The translations under genes were made by a program, and so were the position numbers. The notes beneath the pieces are model-generated. The model was not told the DNA's origin and did no database searches. It worked only from the letters and a program-made list of their open reading frames with translations. A DNA stretch of 18,064 bases from Calditrichota bacterium. GTDB lineage: Bacteria > Calditrichota > Calditrichia > RBG-13-44-9. Positions 7,307 through 13,905 of the stretch are shown piece after piece. Every line of letters begins with the position of its first letter. Position 1 is the first letter of the stretch. The stretch spans positions 1-18,064 of the forward strand of contig JAJRXE010000416.1 in assembly GCA_024276455.1 (NCBI GenBank), in the 5' to 3' direction.

Positions 7307-7939
7307 TTGGAACAACGAACCGACATGTCGGCGGTCCTTAAAAAAATTGAGGAGCTCCGGGCATTCTTAAAATTTGGGGACGAAATTTTTCCGTTTATCA
7401 GCGAATTATTCCTGTTTATTCAAGACATTATTCCGCTAATGGTGAAAATTAATCATTCCATTAAAGACAGTACCAACCGCTTACCCACCGCCACCGACAA
7501 TATTCTCTCGGTCAGCGAAGTCACTGAGTCCGCCACCCAGCGGGTCATGGACAAGTTGGATGTGATTATGGCGGAGTTAGACGAATTTTCCCGGGAGTTG
7601 GAAGCGAAACCCCATCTGGAAAACCGGATTCAGAGGATTCAAAACGAAGTGTCGGAGATTATGTATGTCCTGCAATTCCAGGATATTACCACCCAGCAGT
7701 TGGAACACGTAAATCGAATATTGCAAGCAATTTACGAAAAGTTCACGAATCTGTTTGATTCGATTCTGGGAGTGAAACAGCGGACCAAAGTGGGAGGCGA
7801 GATTCTCTCGGCAATGGAGAAAGAAATGAAAGGCACCGATTTTCAGCAGGAAAGCGAACAATTCCGGCACAAAACGGAAGACAAAGTGCGTTTGAATGGC
7901 ATCTCGCAGGAAGATATCGATCGACTTTTCGGGAGCTAA
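7307..7939 (+). CDS. cheZ: CheZ-like CheY-P phosphatase
   Basis: A 210-residue, mostly helical protein matching the CheZ pattern: a long helical hairpin with the catalytic FQDITTQQ, where D126 and Q130 correspond to E. coli D143/Q147, and a C-terminal CheY-binding segment ISQEDIDRLFGS at 199-210. That tail closely resembles the FliM N-terminal CheY-binding motif (LSQ-x-EID-x-LL). TTG 7307 is the likely start: GGGGGA lies upstream, while the in-frame ATG 7325 has no SD. It lies 17 bp after cheY. CheZ was long thought limited to Beta/Gammaproteobacteria, but remote homologues occur elsewhere. Overall identity beyond the motif is low, so confidence is good but not absolute. Confidence 0.85.
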   Translation: MEQRTDMSAVLKKIEELRAFLKFGDEIFPFISELFLFIQDIIPLMVKINHSIKDSTNRLPTATDNILSVSEVTESATQRVMDKLDVIMAELDEFSRELEAKPHLENRIQRIQNEVSEIMYVLQFQDITTQQLEHVNRILQAIYEKFTNLFDSILGVKQRTKVGGEILSAMEKEMKGTDFQQESEQFRHKTEDKVRLNGISQEDIDRLFGS

Positions 7940-7980
7940 ATTGAATTTTAGTTTTTCAACGAACTGCCGAAGGTAAAAAT

Positions 7981-8292
7981 ATGAAAGTAATTGAATCCGA
8001 AGAGAGGAGGAAACAGATGAAGGAGGAATTCTGGCCGGAAGAAAATGGAGCCCTTTTTGAAAAATTATCCTCCCGCAAAAACAGTTCCCGTATTATTAGA
8101 AAACAAGCGGTCAAGGTGGGGGCTCCGGCGGTAATTGTTCCCTCGCAGGCGGAACATAACGGAGGGGACAACGGACATGGTATGGAAAATATTCTGCCGC
8201 TGAAAAATAACGGCGAAGTGGTTGGATTTGAATATCATTGTCAGTGTGGCGAAAGTGTTAAAATTCTGTTCGAATTCGATGATCAAATTTAA
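7981..8292 (+). CDS. Small CxC protein of the cheY-cheZ operon, unassigned
   Basis: I do not recognise this protein. The first ATG gives 103 residues: a charged N-terminal half rich in Glu, Lys and Arg, a Gly/Asn-rich linker, and a C-terminal module MENILPLKNNGEVVGFEY followed by C87-x-C89 and then GESVKILFEFDDQI. The single Cys-x-Cys could bind zinc only if dimeric or with H86. An alternative start at ATG 8017 (91 residues) has a perfect AGGAGG at 8005-8010, 6 nt away, while ATG 7981 has AAGGT 6 nt upstream; both are possible. It lies 41 bp after cheZ on the same strand, and no clear terminator separates them, so a chemotaxis role is plausible but unproven. Confidence 0.65.
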   Translation: MKVIESEERRKQMKEEFWPEENGALFEKLSSRKNSSRIIRKQAVKVGAPAVIVPSQAEHNGGDNGHGMENILPLKNNGEVVGFEYHCQCGESVKILFEFDDQI

Positions 8293-8371
8293 GGTGAGCT
8301 GTTTTTCGAAAGCGAGAGTACAGGGGTAGCATAATTGTTGGTAATTGGTTGAATATGTTCTTGTGACCATT

Positions 8372-8953
8372 ATGAAAAAAAAGGTTTTCATTGTTTCCCG
8401 CAATCAAACAGTTCTTTCGGATGTCATCGGCGAAGGATTGTCTCGCCTGGGGTACGAGATTGTGGTAACTGGAAATGCCCAAAAAACGCTTCAAAACTAC
8501 CCGAAAAAATTTCCCATTTCTGTTTTTATCGATCTCGATTCCTTCCCTGGAAACGAAGGGATGAAGTTGGCGGAAGAAATTCGTTCCGACTTTGCCCCGA
8601 CTTTCATTACCGTCATTACCGGTTTTCAGAAGATAAAAGACGTGATTCAAGAGGTGCGCAAGTGGGACTTTGACTACTTGATCAAACCGTTCCATTTTGA
8701 ACAGGTCGTGGCTTTGATGGAGAGAAGTGAAAAAATGAGGCGGATTCAGGAAGAATATGCTGAATTGCGGGAACAAGTTCGAAAGCTGGAAAAGGAAAAT
8801 TACGAATTGCGCCAACAGTTCCGTCAGTTATTGCCAGATGAGAAAGTATTTCATCCAAAGTCTGTCGATCGCCCCAAATCGATTATCGACGATAAAAAAG
8901 CGGCCCTTTCTTACGCCCGGCAGAAAAAAATTCCTCTGAATCCCAAAGGTTGA
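8372..8953 (+). CDS. Receiver-like protein lacking the acidic pair, with C-terminal coiled coil
   Basis: A 193-residue protein. The first ~115 residues follow a receiver fold: KKVFIVSRN, DVIGEGLSRLGYEIV, VFIDLDSFPGNEGM with D54 in the phosphorylation position, VITG (T83) and DYLIKPF (K105). The acidic metal pair after beta-1 is replaced by S9-R10 (FIVSRN rather than FIVDDN), so phosphorylation by the usual Mg-dependent route is unlikely. Residues ~118-155 are a coiled coil (RIQEEYAELREQVRKLEKEN), followed by a basic tail without a recognised domain. ATG 8372 has no clear SD; a TTG at 8345 gives 202 residues but lacks one too. It lies 185 bp before the sigma-54 activator, so it might modulate that regulator. 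Role is inferred only from position. Confidence 0.75.
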   Translation: MKKKVFIVSRNQTVLSDVIGEGLSRLGYEIVVTGNAQKTLQNYPKKFPISVFIDLDSFPGNEGMKLAEEIRSDFAPTFITVITGFQKIKDVIQEVRKWDFDYLIKPFHFEQVVALMERSEKMRRIQEEYAELREQVRKLEKENYELRQQFRQLLPDEKVFHPKSVDRPKSIIDDKKAALSYARQKKIPLNPKG

Positions 8954-9138
8954 AGGTCTCCCCATTTGGAAATTCACCTTTTTGTGAGTAAAAAACGAAA
9001 CCAAACCGCCGCTTTTTAGGGTAACTTTTAAAAAAGATTAATATTCTAAATTGAACAAACGATAATATATACTGTTTCTAAAGGAATCGAGAACAAATCG
9101 ATCTTCCATAATATTAAAAGGATGTTAGTGGGGTTGGA

Positions 9139-10506
9139 ATGAAAGAAAACCAATATCAAATTTTGGTAGTGGATGACGACCAGGAAATTTTGACGGTCCT
9201 GGAAGAGTTTCTGCGGAGCTGCGGTTACAAAGTGCTGGTGGCGGGAAACGGGAAGGAGGCACTGGAGCTTCTGGGACAACACAAGATTGATTTGATTATT
9301 TCCGATTTGATTATGCCGGAAATCAAAGGTATTGAATTGCTGGAACGAACAAAGAAAATGTACCCGGACACCGGTTTTATTATTATTACGGCATACGGTA
9401 CGATCAATCTTGCCGTCGAAGCCATGCAGAAAGGGGCTTTTGATTTTGTAACCAAGCCGTTCTCTTTTCCCAACATCGACAAAAGCATCAAGCGCTATTT
9501 CGAACATCAATCCCTGCGCCGGGAAAATCAGTATTTGAAGAATCAGCTTTCGCTCCACTATACGCAGAAAAAGCTGATCGGACAGAGCGAGGCGATGCAG
9601 CGTATTTACTCCCACATTAATGTGGTGGCGCGCAGCGATGCAACGGTGTTTATCCGGGGCGAAAGCGGCACCGGAAAGGAACTCATCGCCCGGGCAATTC
9701 ATTTAGCCAGCGACCGGGCGGACAAACCGTTCCTGAAAGTGAATTGTGCCGCTGTTCCGGAAACCCTGTTCGAAAGCACCTTCTTTGGGCATCAAAAAGG
9801 GGCGTTCAGCGGAGCCCATCAGACCAAGAAAGGTATTTTTGAAGAAGCCGATGGGGGCACGTTGCTGCTTGATGAAATCAGTGAGATTCCTTTTTCCCTT
9901 CAGGCCAAGCTGCTTCGGGTACTGCAGGAGATGACCATCATTCGGGTAGGAGGAACGGTAGAAATTCCGGTTGACGTTCGGATTATTGCCACTTCCAATC
10001 GTAATATGAGCGAATTAATTGAAGAGGGTAAATTTCGGCAAGACCTTTTTTATCGTTTAAATATTTTCCCGATTGAGGTGCCGCCGCTGAGAGAACGTAA
10101 AGAGGATATTCCTTTGCTGGTTGACCATTTTTTAACCGTCTTCAGTAAAAAATACCATTACAAAAAGAAAAAAATTACCAAAGAGGCTCTCAATCAACTT
10201 CTGGAATACGATTGGCCCGGGAACATTCGCCAGATGGAAAATATTCTGGAGCGGGCAGTGCTACTCTCGGGCCCGGATGATCCCATTGCCAGCAAACATC
10301 TGCTGTTCGAGTTGGATCCGGCTCAAAAAGTCTTGGATGACGATCATTTCAATGGCGGTTTGTTAACCCTTAAAGAAATGGAAGAGAAGATGATTAAAGC
10401 AGCTTTGCAGAAGACCGGTTATCACCGGGAAAAAGCTGCCAGCTTATTGGGGATTAGCGTTCGAACTTTGAGGAATAAATTAAAAGTTTACAATATGGGG
10501 AATTGA
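9139..10506 (+). CDS. Sigma-54-dependent response regulator, NtrC/FlrC type
   Basis: A 455-residue transcription activator. Receiver (~1-120): D12-D14, D56 (IISDLIMPE), T84, K106 (VTKPF). The AAA+ domain (~145-385) has Walker A GESGTGKE (174-181), the sigma-54-contacting loop GAFSGA (221-226, Ser instead of the usual Thr), Walker B LLLDE (D245/E246) and FRQDLFYRLNIFP. The C-terminal Fis-type helix-turn-helix is ~428-449 (HREKAASLLGISVRTLRNKL). It converts RNA polymerase-sigma-54 closed complexes into open ones; in many bacteria FlrC/FleR-type members switch on middle flagellar genes. Located between the che block and the flgB operon, whose promoter at 12309 fits sigma-54, it is a good candidate for that role. 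No partner kinase is visible in the window. Class certain, target inferred. Confidence 0.95.
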   Translation: MKENQYQILVVDDDQEILTVLEEFLRSCGYKVLVAGNGKEALELLGQHKIDLIISDLIMPEIKGIELLERTKKMYPDTGFIIITAYGTINLAVEAMQKGAFDFVTKPFSFPNIDKSIKRYFEHQSLRRENQYLKNQLSLHYTQKKLIGQSEAMQRIYSHINVVARSDATVFIRGESGTGKELIARAIHLASDRADKPFLKVNCAAVPETLFESTFFGHQKGAFSGAHQTKKGIFEEADGGTLLLDEISEIPFSLQAKLLRVLQEMTIIRVGGTVEIPVDVRIIATSNRNMSELIEEGKFRQDLFYRLNIFPIEVPPLRERKEDIPLLVDHFLTVFSKKYHYKKKKITKEALNQLLEYDWPGNIRQMENILERAVLLSGPDDPIASKHLLFELDPAQKVLDDDHFNGGLLTLKEMEEKMIKAALQKTGYHREKAASLLGISVRTLRNKLKVYNMGN

Positions 10507-10533
10507 TTCGAGCAGGAGTTTGGCGGCAGGGGA

Positions 10534-11004
10534 TTAGGGGAGGGAGGATTTGTTCTGCTTTGCTTTAAAGCGCCGTATGGTGGCCTTCACAATTTTTTCA
10601 ATCACTTTCTTTTTGTTGAATGGTTTAATTAAATAATCGTCACACCCTTCTTCCACACTTTGTAATACATTTTTCCGATCGCGCAAAGCGCTGGTCATAA
10701 TTACCACGGCCTGCTCTTCCGGAGGAATATGGCGATCTTTCTCTATCTGGCGAATGGCTTTTAGTGCCTGATGACCGTCCATGATGGGTAGCATGATATC
10801 TAAAAATATCAGATGGTAGGGGTGCTTGTCTTGCAGGGCTTGTTCAAACATTGCCACGGCTTGCTGGCCGTTTTCTGCAAAATCGCATGTTCCAAAAATC
10901 TCCAGATGATGCCGCAGTAAATTCCGCATCATGGCGACATCGTCCACAATCAAAATTCTTAAATTGGTTTTTTCTGCCAGTTGTCCGGACACTTCCAGGG
11001 GCAC
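10534..11004 (-). CDS. Stand-alone response regulator (second gene of minus-strand pair)
   Basis: A 156-residue receiver with short extensions. D21/D22 metal pair, phospho-acceptor D69 (LIFLDIMLPIMDG), MTSALRD (switch) and YLIKPF are present. The region between alpha-3 and beta-4 is long (IRQIEKDRHIPPEEQAVVI), as in its neighbour at 11005, which it closely resembles, so the two arose by tandem duplication. The GTG start at 11004 directly follows the neighbour's stop, with AGGAG 11 nt away, so the pair is coupled. No output domain follows; the C-terminus is a basic helix. Its stop lies 27 bp from the end of the convergent sigma-54 regulator gene. Function within che or flagellar control is inferred from position. 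Confidence 0.85.
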   Translation of the reverse strand: MPLEVSGQLAEKTNLRILIVDDVAMMRNLLRHHLEIFGTCDFAENGQQAVAMFEQALQDKHPYHLIFLDIMLPIMDGHQALKAIRQIEKDRHIPPEEQAVVIMTSALRDRKNVLQSVEEGCDDYLIKPFNKKKVIEKIVKATIRRFKAKQNKSSLP

Positions 11005-11526
11005 TTATGAGGTCTCTCCTGTGGAATCGGTTTTGGGGGTCTCTACGTTTTCCTGGGTTGATGGTGCGTCTTCCAGGGTTTCGGCTTTGTTTTCCGCTTC
11101 ACCGGATGAGTTCTGGTCCGTTTCTTCTTTGAGCAGGTCGAATCCTAATTTTTTGAGTTCCTCGAAGACGCGTTCTTTACTGAAGGGTTTTAAGATGTAA
11201 CCATCGCACCCGGCAATAATGGCTTTTTTTACCCCATCTTCGTCTTTCACGGCACTCAGCACCACAATTTTCACTCGCTCTTCTTTGGGAATATGGTGTT
11301 CGTTTTCGTACTGCCGGATGCTTTTTAACACTTCATATCCGCTCATAATAGGCATCAATAAATCTAAAAAAATAACTTTAAACGGTCGGTTCATTTTTAA
11401 ATACCGGAAATACGTGTCCAGGGCTTCTTTCCCATTTTTAACAAATACAATATCCAGGTAGGGAGAAAGAAATTTGTCAAGAATCTTCTGAACCACCATC
11501 AGATCTTCGGCGATTAAAATTTTCAT
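11005..11526 (-). CDS. Stand-alone response regulator with acidic disordered tail (first gene of minus-strand pair)
   Basis: A 173-residue protein. Residues ~1-128 form a complete receiver: E7/D8, D55 (VIFLDLLMPIMSG), S91 (VVLSAVKDED), K113 (YILKPF), with the same long alpha-3/beta-4 region as its downstream neighbour. Residues ~130-173 are rich in Glu, Thr, Ser, Asn and Asp with no hydrophobic core, so probably disordered. The start at 11526 has AAGGAGG about 11 nt upstream on the minus strand. It is transcribed away from the flgB operon, with a gap of about 830 bp between the two starts. It has no DNA-binding or enzymatic output, so it likely acts through protein contacts. Receiver identity is secure, partner unknown. 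Confidence 0.87.
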   Translation of the reverse strand: MKILIAEDLMVVQKILDKFLSPYLDIVFVKNGKEALDTYFRYLKMNRPFKVIFLDLLMPIMSGYEVLKSIRQYENEHHIPKEERVKIVVLSAVKDEDGVKKAIIAGCDGYILKPFSKERVFEELKKLGFDLLKEETDQNSSGEAENKAETLEDAPSTQENVETPKTDSTGETS

Positions 11527-12066
11527 TTATTTGTCGTCCTCCTTGTTAGTGCAAACGGATCGTCTTAAAAAAGCACGATGAATTTATTTTCGACGGATTG
11601 AAGGGTTTTTTTAGTTTCTGGTCCGGAAAAAAAGAAAATAACCGGCAGGCTGCCCCCTCAAACAGGGAGGGATGAAAGAGTGACCGTTTTCTCGTCCCTT
11701 CGCTGTTGAAAATGTACCCACATTTTCCCTCAAAAAATGGTTTTTGGTTGTTTTTCGAAATCAAATCGCGGTTTGGGCCTTCGGATAGGAGCAATAAATG
11801 GCGAATTTTTAATCATTTCGTTTTGATTTTCGACACGGAGAGCGAGCCCGGAATTACAGATAGGGGAGACGTTCGGAAACAGTGGGGGAAGGAGACTCTT
11901 TTCCATCAGGCAAGTTCGGTGGGGCTGATTTGTTCACGATTAATCAGAATGGAATAAAGTGCTGTAACATCTTGATAAATAATAAGTTGTGTGCTAACGA
12001 TTCGAAGGGTAATTGGGGAGAAAAATTGTTCCGGGGGCAAATGATTCGGAAAGGCCGGGTGCGGTA

Positions 12067-12078
12067 CATTCCGGAATG
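12067..12078. repeat. 12-bp perfect palindrome in the pre-flgB region
   Basis: CATTCCGGAATG is a perfect palindrome with no spacer, about 240 bp upstream of the sigma-54 promoter. That is within the range of enhancer sites for sigma-54 activators, but by chance one such palindrome per few kb is expected, so significance is uncertain. Confidence 0.35.
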
Positions 12079-12308
12079 CGGTTGCAAAATTCGCAGAATA
12101 GCCCACCTTTCGTTCTTCATTTTGCTGCAAAGCGGAATAAATTGTCGGAAAGGCGGCAAATCTTTCCTCTTTCATTTTGCCAGCCGGAGGAGGAGCCGGT
12201 TCGCTTCGACCGGACGAGTGCGCAGCTCATGTTGCTAACCTGTTGTAAATAAATAAGATGCATAAACGGAAAAAACGGGCCTCTGGAAGAGGAGAAAAAT
12301 GCGGAGTG

Positions 12309-12324
12309 TGGCACAGACTTTGTA
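12309..12324 (+). promoter_or_regulatory. Sigma-54 (-24/-12) promoter of the flgB operon
   Basis: TGGCAC (12309-12314), five bases, then TTGTA (12320-12324) matches TGGCAC-N5-TTGCA with only the -12 C changed to T. The GG of the -24 box and TG of the -12 box are correctly spaced. The transcript would start near 12334-12335, giving a leader of about 26 nt to ATG 12361. A sigma-54 activator gene lies ~1.8 kb upstream of this site, fitting FlrC-type control of flagellar rod and basal-body genes. Confidence 0.7.
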
Positions 12325-12360
12325 TTAATCCTGGTGAGGAATAATTTGAGGTCGGTATTT

Positions 12361-12732
12361 ATGAAGATTTTCGATTTGCCCAACATTCAATTTTTAAAGA
12401 AATCATTAGATGTGTACACCAAGCAGCACGAGGCCATTGCCCGCAATGTGGCGAATGCCAACAATCCCAATTACCAGCGGGTAAATACGGATTTCTCGTC
12501 GGTGCTGCAATCGGTTAGCGACTCCAAGTTGCGGGTGACCGATGAACGCCATTTTAAGGGGATGGAGACCGGTGGTTCTCCCACACTGCCCAAGGAGACG
12601 GGCGGGGCGGTGGACATCACCAAGGAGATGGCCGATCTGGCGGTAAATCAGCTTAAGTTTGATTTTGCGTCTCGGGTGCTGCGAGGCGTTTACAACATGC
12701 TCAGTGCCAGCATTACCGGAAGAACGAGATAA
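12361..12732 (+). CDS. flgB: Flagellar proximal rod protein FlgB
   Basis: A 123-residue rod protein that joins the MS-ring, via FliE, to the rod and is exported by the flagellar type III machine without a cleaved signal. The N-terminal helix ends in RNVANANNPNYQR (28-40), the variant form of the N-ANANTPGYK motif of the rod/hook family, and the C-terminus has the matching helix (MADLAVNQLKFDFASRVLRG). ATG 12361 is chosen because GAGGT lies 8 nt upstream and the predicted sigma-54 start is near 12334; the GTG at 12334 would be leaderless and is rejected. It is the first gene of the flgBC-x-fliEFGHI operon. Confidence 0.95.
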   Translation: MKIFDLPNIQFLKKSLDVYTKQHEAIARNVANANNPNYQRVNTDFSSVLQSVSDSKLRVTDERHFKGMETGGSPTLPKETGGAVDITKEMADLAVNQLKFDFASRVLRGVYNMLSASITGRTR

Positions 12733-12750
12733 ATAAAGTAAGGGTGTAAG

Positions 12751-13248
12751 ATGAAAGCGAATGGAATTTTGTCCGCATTCGAAACTACCATGGCGGCTCT
12801 TTCCGCTCAGACGAAGCAAATTTCGCTCATTTCCGAGAATATTGCCAATGCCGAGAGTTTGCCCGATGAGAACGGAAAAGTGTATCGGCGCAAGGTGTTG
12901 GTTCAGGAAAGCCGCAAACCTCGCCGGCAGTCCCGTTTTGGAGACGAGTTCTACCTGCAGCTAAAGAAAACCCGGGAGGGGCATTTTACCATTACCCCCG
13001 AGACCGGACGAGGGGTCAAACCGGGGGGTCAGGCTGGTTTAAAGGTGAAAGTGGTGGAAGAGAACGGCGTCCGGCTGGTGTACGATCCCGAAAATCCCCT
13101 GGCGGATGAGAACGGTTACGTGCGCATGCCGGACATTAATCCGGTGGAAGAGATGGTGAATCTGGTTTCCGCCACCCGAGCTTATGAAGCCAATGTGGCG
13201 GTAATGAACGCTGCGAAAACCATTGCGAAGAAATCGTTGGAAATTTAA
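12751..13248 (+). CDS. flgC: Flagellar proximal rod protein FlgC
   Basis: A 165-residue rod protein acting next to FlgB. The N-terminal signature SENIANAES (28-36) differs from the usual NIANANTT, with Glu and Ser in place of Asn-Thr. The middle (about residues 85-135) carries the VKVVEENGVRLVYDPENPLADENGYVRMPDIN stretch typical of FlgC. The C-terminal helix SATRAYEANVAVMNAAKTI matches the family closely. The start at ATG 12751 lies 18 bp after flgB with GGGTGT a weak SD. It is followed after 9 bp by an unassigned small gene. Identity secure. Confidence 0.96.
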   Translation: MKANGILSAFETTMAALSAQTKQISLISENIANAESLPDENGKVYRRKVLVQESRKPRRQSRFGDEFYLQLKKTREGHFTITPETGRGVKPGGQAGLKVKVVEENGVRLVYDPENPLADENGYVRMPDINPVEEMVNLVSATRAYEANVAVMNAAKTIAKKSLEI

Positions 13249-13257
13249 GGGGGAAGA

Positions 13258-13551
13258 ATGAAGGTTTCTTCACTCAGTTGGGGCGTTACCAATGCGGAGC
13301 AACTTTACCGCCAGCAAGATTCCCGGCAGGTTCAAAAGCCAGCGAATCAATCGCCGGAGGTAGAACGGAAACACTCCGGTCCGGCCGTGGCCGGGAGAGA
13401 AAACATTCCCACCCGGGATTTACTGACTTCAAAGGAATTGGAAGCCTTACAGGTCCTGTTTGGTTACAACGGTGGGGAAGAATTGCCGGTTTACGGCACC
13501 GCCCAGATACGAAATGTGCATTCCGGTTTATTACTGGATGTTAAAGGTTAA
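13258..13551 (+). CDS. Unassigned small protein between flgC and fliE
   Basis: A 97-residue protein of unknown function in the middle of the rod/MS-ring operon. The N-terminal ~45 residues are polar and low in hydrophobics (Gln, Asn, Pro, Arg), likely disordered. From ~50 a compact segment appears: LLTSKELEALQVLFGYNGGEE, then LPVYGTAQIRN, then a Gly-rich GLLLDVKG end. No signal peptide, membrane segment or known catalytic motif is seen. GGGGGAAG lies just before ATG 13258, and the gene is 9 bp after flgC and 11 bp before fliE, so it is co-transcribed and in a typical SD context. I cannot assign a family; it may be a basal-body assembly factor specific to this lineage. Confidence 0.75.
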   Translation: MKVSSLSWGVTNAEQLYRQQDSRQVQKPANQSPEVERKHSGPAVAGRENIPTRDLLTSKELEALQVLFGYNGGEELPVYGTAQIRNVHSGLLLDVKG

Positions 13552-13562
13552 AGGAGGGAAAC

Positions 13563-13880
13563 ATGCCCAAGATTGAACAATTGCAAACGCTTCAATTGCG
13601 GGATTTAATCGGCCGGAACAACTCACTGGAAAAAGTGAGTGAGGGCGAAGGCCAGGAGGGGAAAGATTTTGGTGAGGTCATTTCGGACTTTATTCAGGCG
13701 GTGAACGACGCTCAGAAGGAATCGACCGAGAAAGTGACCGAAGTGATTCAGGGGAAAACGGAGAACCTGCACGAAGCCATGGCCGCCCTGGAAGAAGCCC
13801 GTCTCAGCTTCCAGTTAATGCTGGAAATACGCAACAGATTGCTGGAATCTTACCAGGAATTACAACGGACTCAGGTTTAA
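13563..13880 (+). CDS. fliE: Flagellar hook-basal body protein FliE
   Basis: A 105-residue protein that links the MS-ring to the FlgB/FlgC rod. The polar N-terminus is followed by the helical core FGEVISDFIQAVNDAQKEST and the family's conserved end EARLSFQLMLEIRNRLLESY. SD AGGAGGG lies immediately before ATG 13563. It sits 11 bp after the unassigned gene and 25 bp before fliF, and is a normal length. The presence of fliE next to fliF matches its position between MS-ring and rod. Confidence 0.95.
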   Translation: MPKIEQLQTLQLRDLIGRNNSLEKVSEGEGQEGKDFGEVISDFIQAVNDAQKESTEKVTEVIQGKTENLHEAMAALEEARLSFQLMLEIRNRLLESYQELQRTQV

Positions 13881-13905
13881 AGACTGATTAAGGGAGTAAG
13901 AACTC

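Larger units (their letters stand above)
11527..12360. other. Gene-free divergent regulatory region between response regulators and flgB
   Basis: About 830 bp separate the start of the minus-strand receivers from flgB ATG 12361. The open frames here (for example 11882-12238 +) have no recognisable domain, good SD or conserved composition, so I do not call genes. It must hold the promoter of the minus-strand pair and the flgB promoter (12309-12324). Other visible signals are a 12-bp palindrome (12067-12078) and an inverted repeat CTGATT-N11-AATCAG (11925-11947). I see no tRNA, CRISPR or clear riboswitch. The length is unusual for this compact locus. Confidence 0.7.

Noticed and set aside
8345..8371. 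TTG start for the atypical receiver
   Set aside because: No SD; adds nine residues before the normal beta-1 opening at ATG 8372, although neither start has a strong SD.
8952..8983. Possible terminator after the atypical receiver (GAAGGT/ACCTTT with T run)
   Set aside because: Stem is only five to six pairs including a wobble, with an 18-nt loop; too weak to call.
9046..9702. 218-codon minus-strand open frame over the sigma-54 regulator
   Set aside because: It lies opposite conserved receiver and AAA+ codons and has no recognisable protein features.
11955..11978. Sigma-28-like TAAA ... GATAA pair
   Set aside because: Spacing is 2-3 bases too short and the GCC before GATAA is absent.
12029..12108. 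Possible GEMM (c-di-GMP-I) riboswitch-like run with GGGGCAAA and GGAAAGG
   Set aside because: The conserved ACGCAAAGCC strand and pairing CC/GG stem are missing, so the resemblance is superficial.
11882..12238. 118-codon open frame in the pre-flgB region
   Set aside because: No domain, SD or hydrophobic pattern of a folded protein; overlaps other frames of similar length.
12334..12360. GTG start for flgB at 12334
   Set aside because: It coincides with the predicted sigma-54 transcript start, leaving no leader; ATG 12361 has GAGGT 8 nt upstream.
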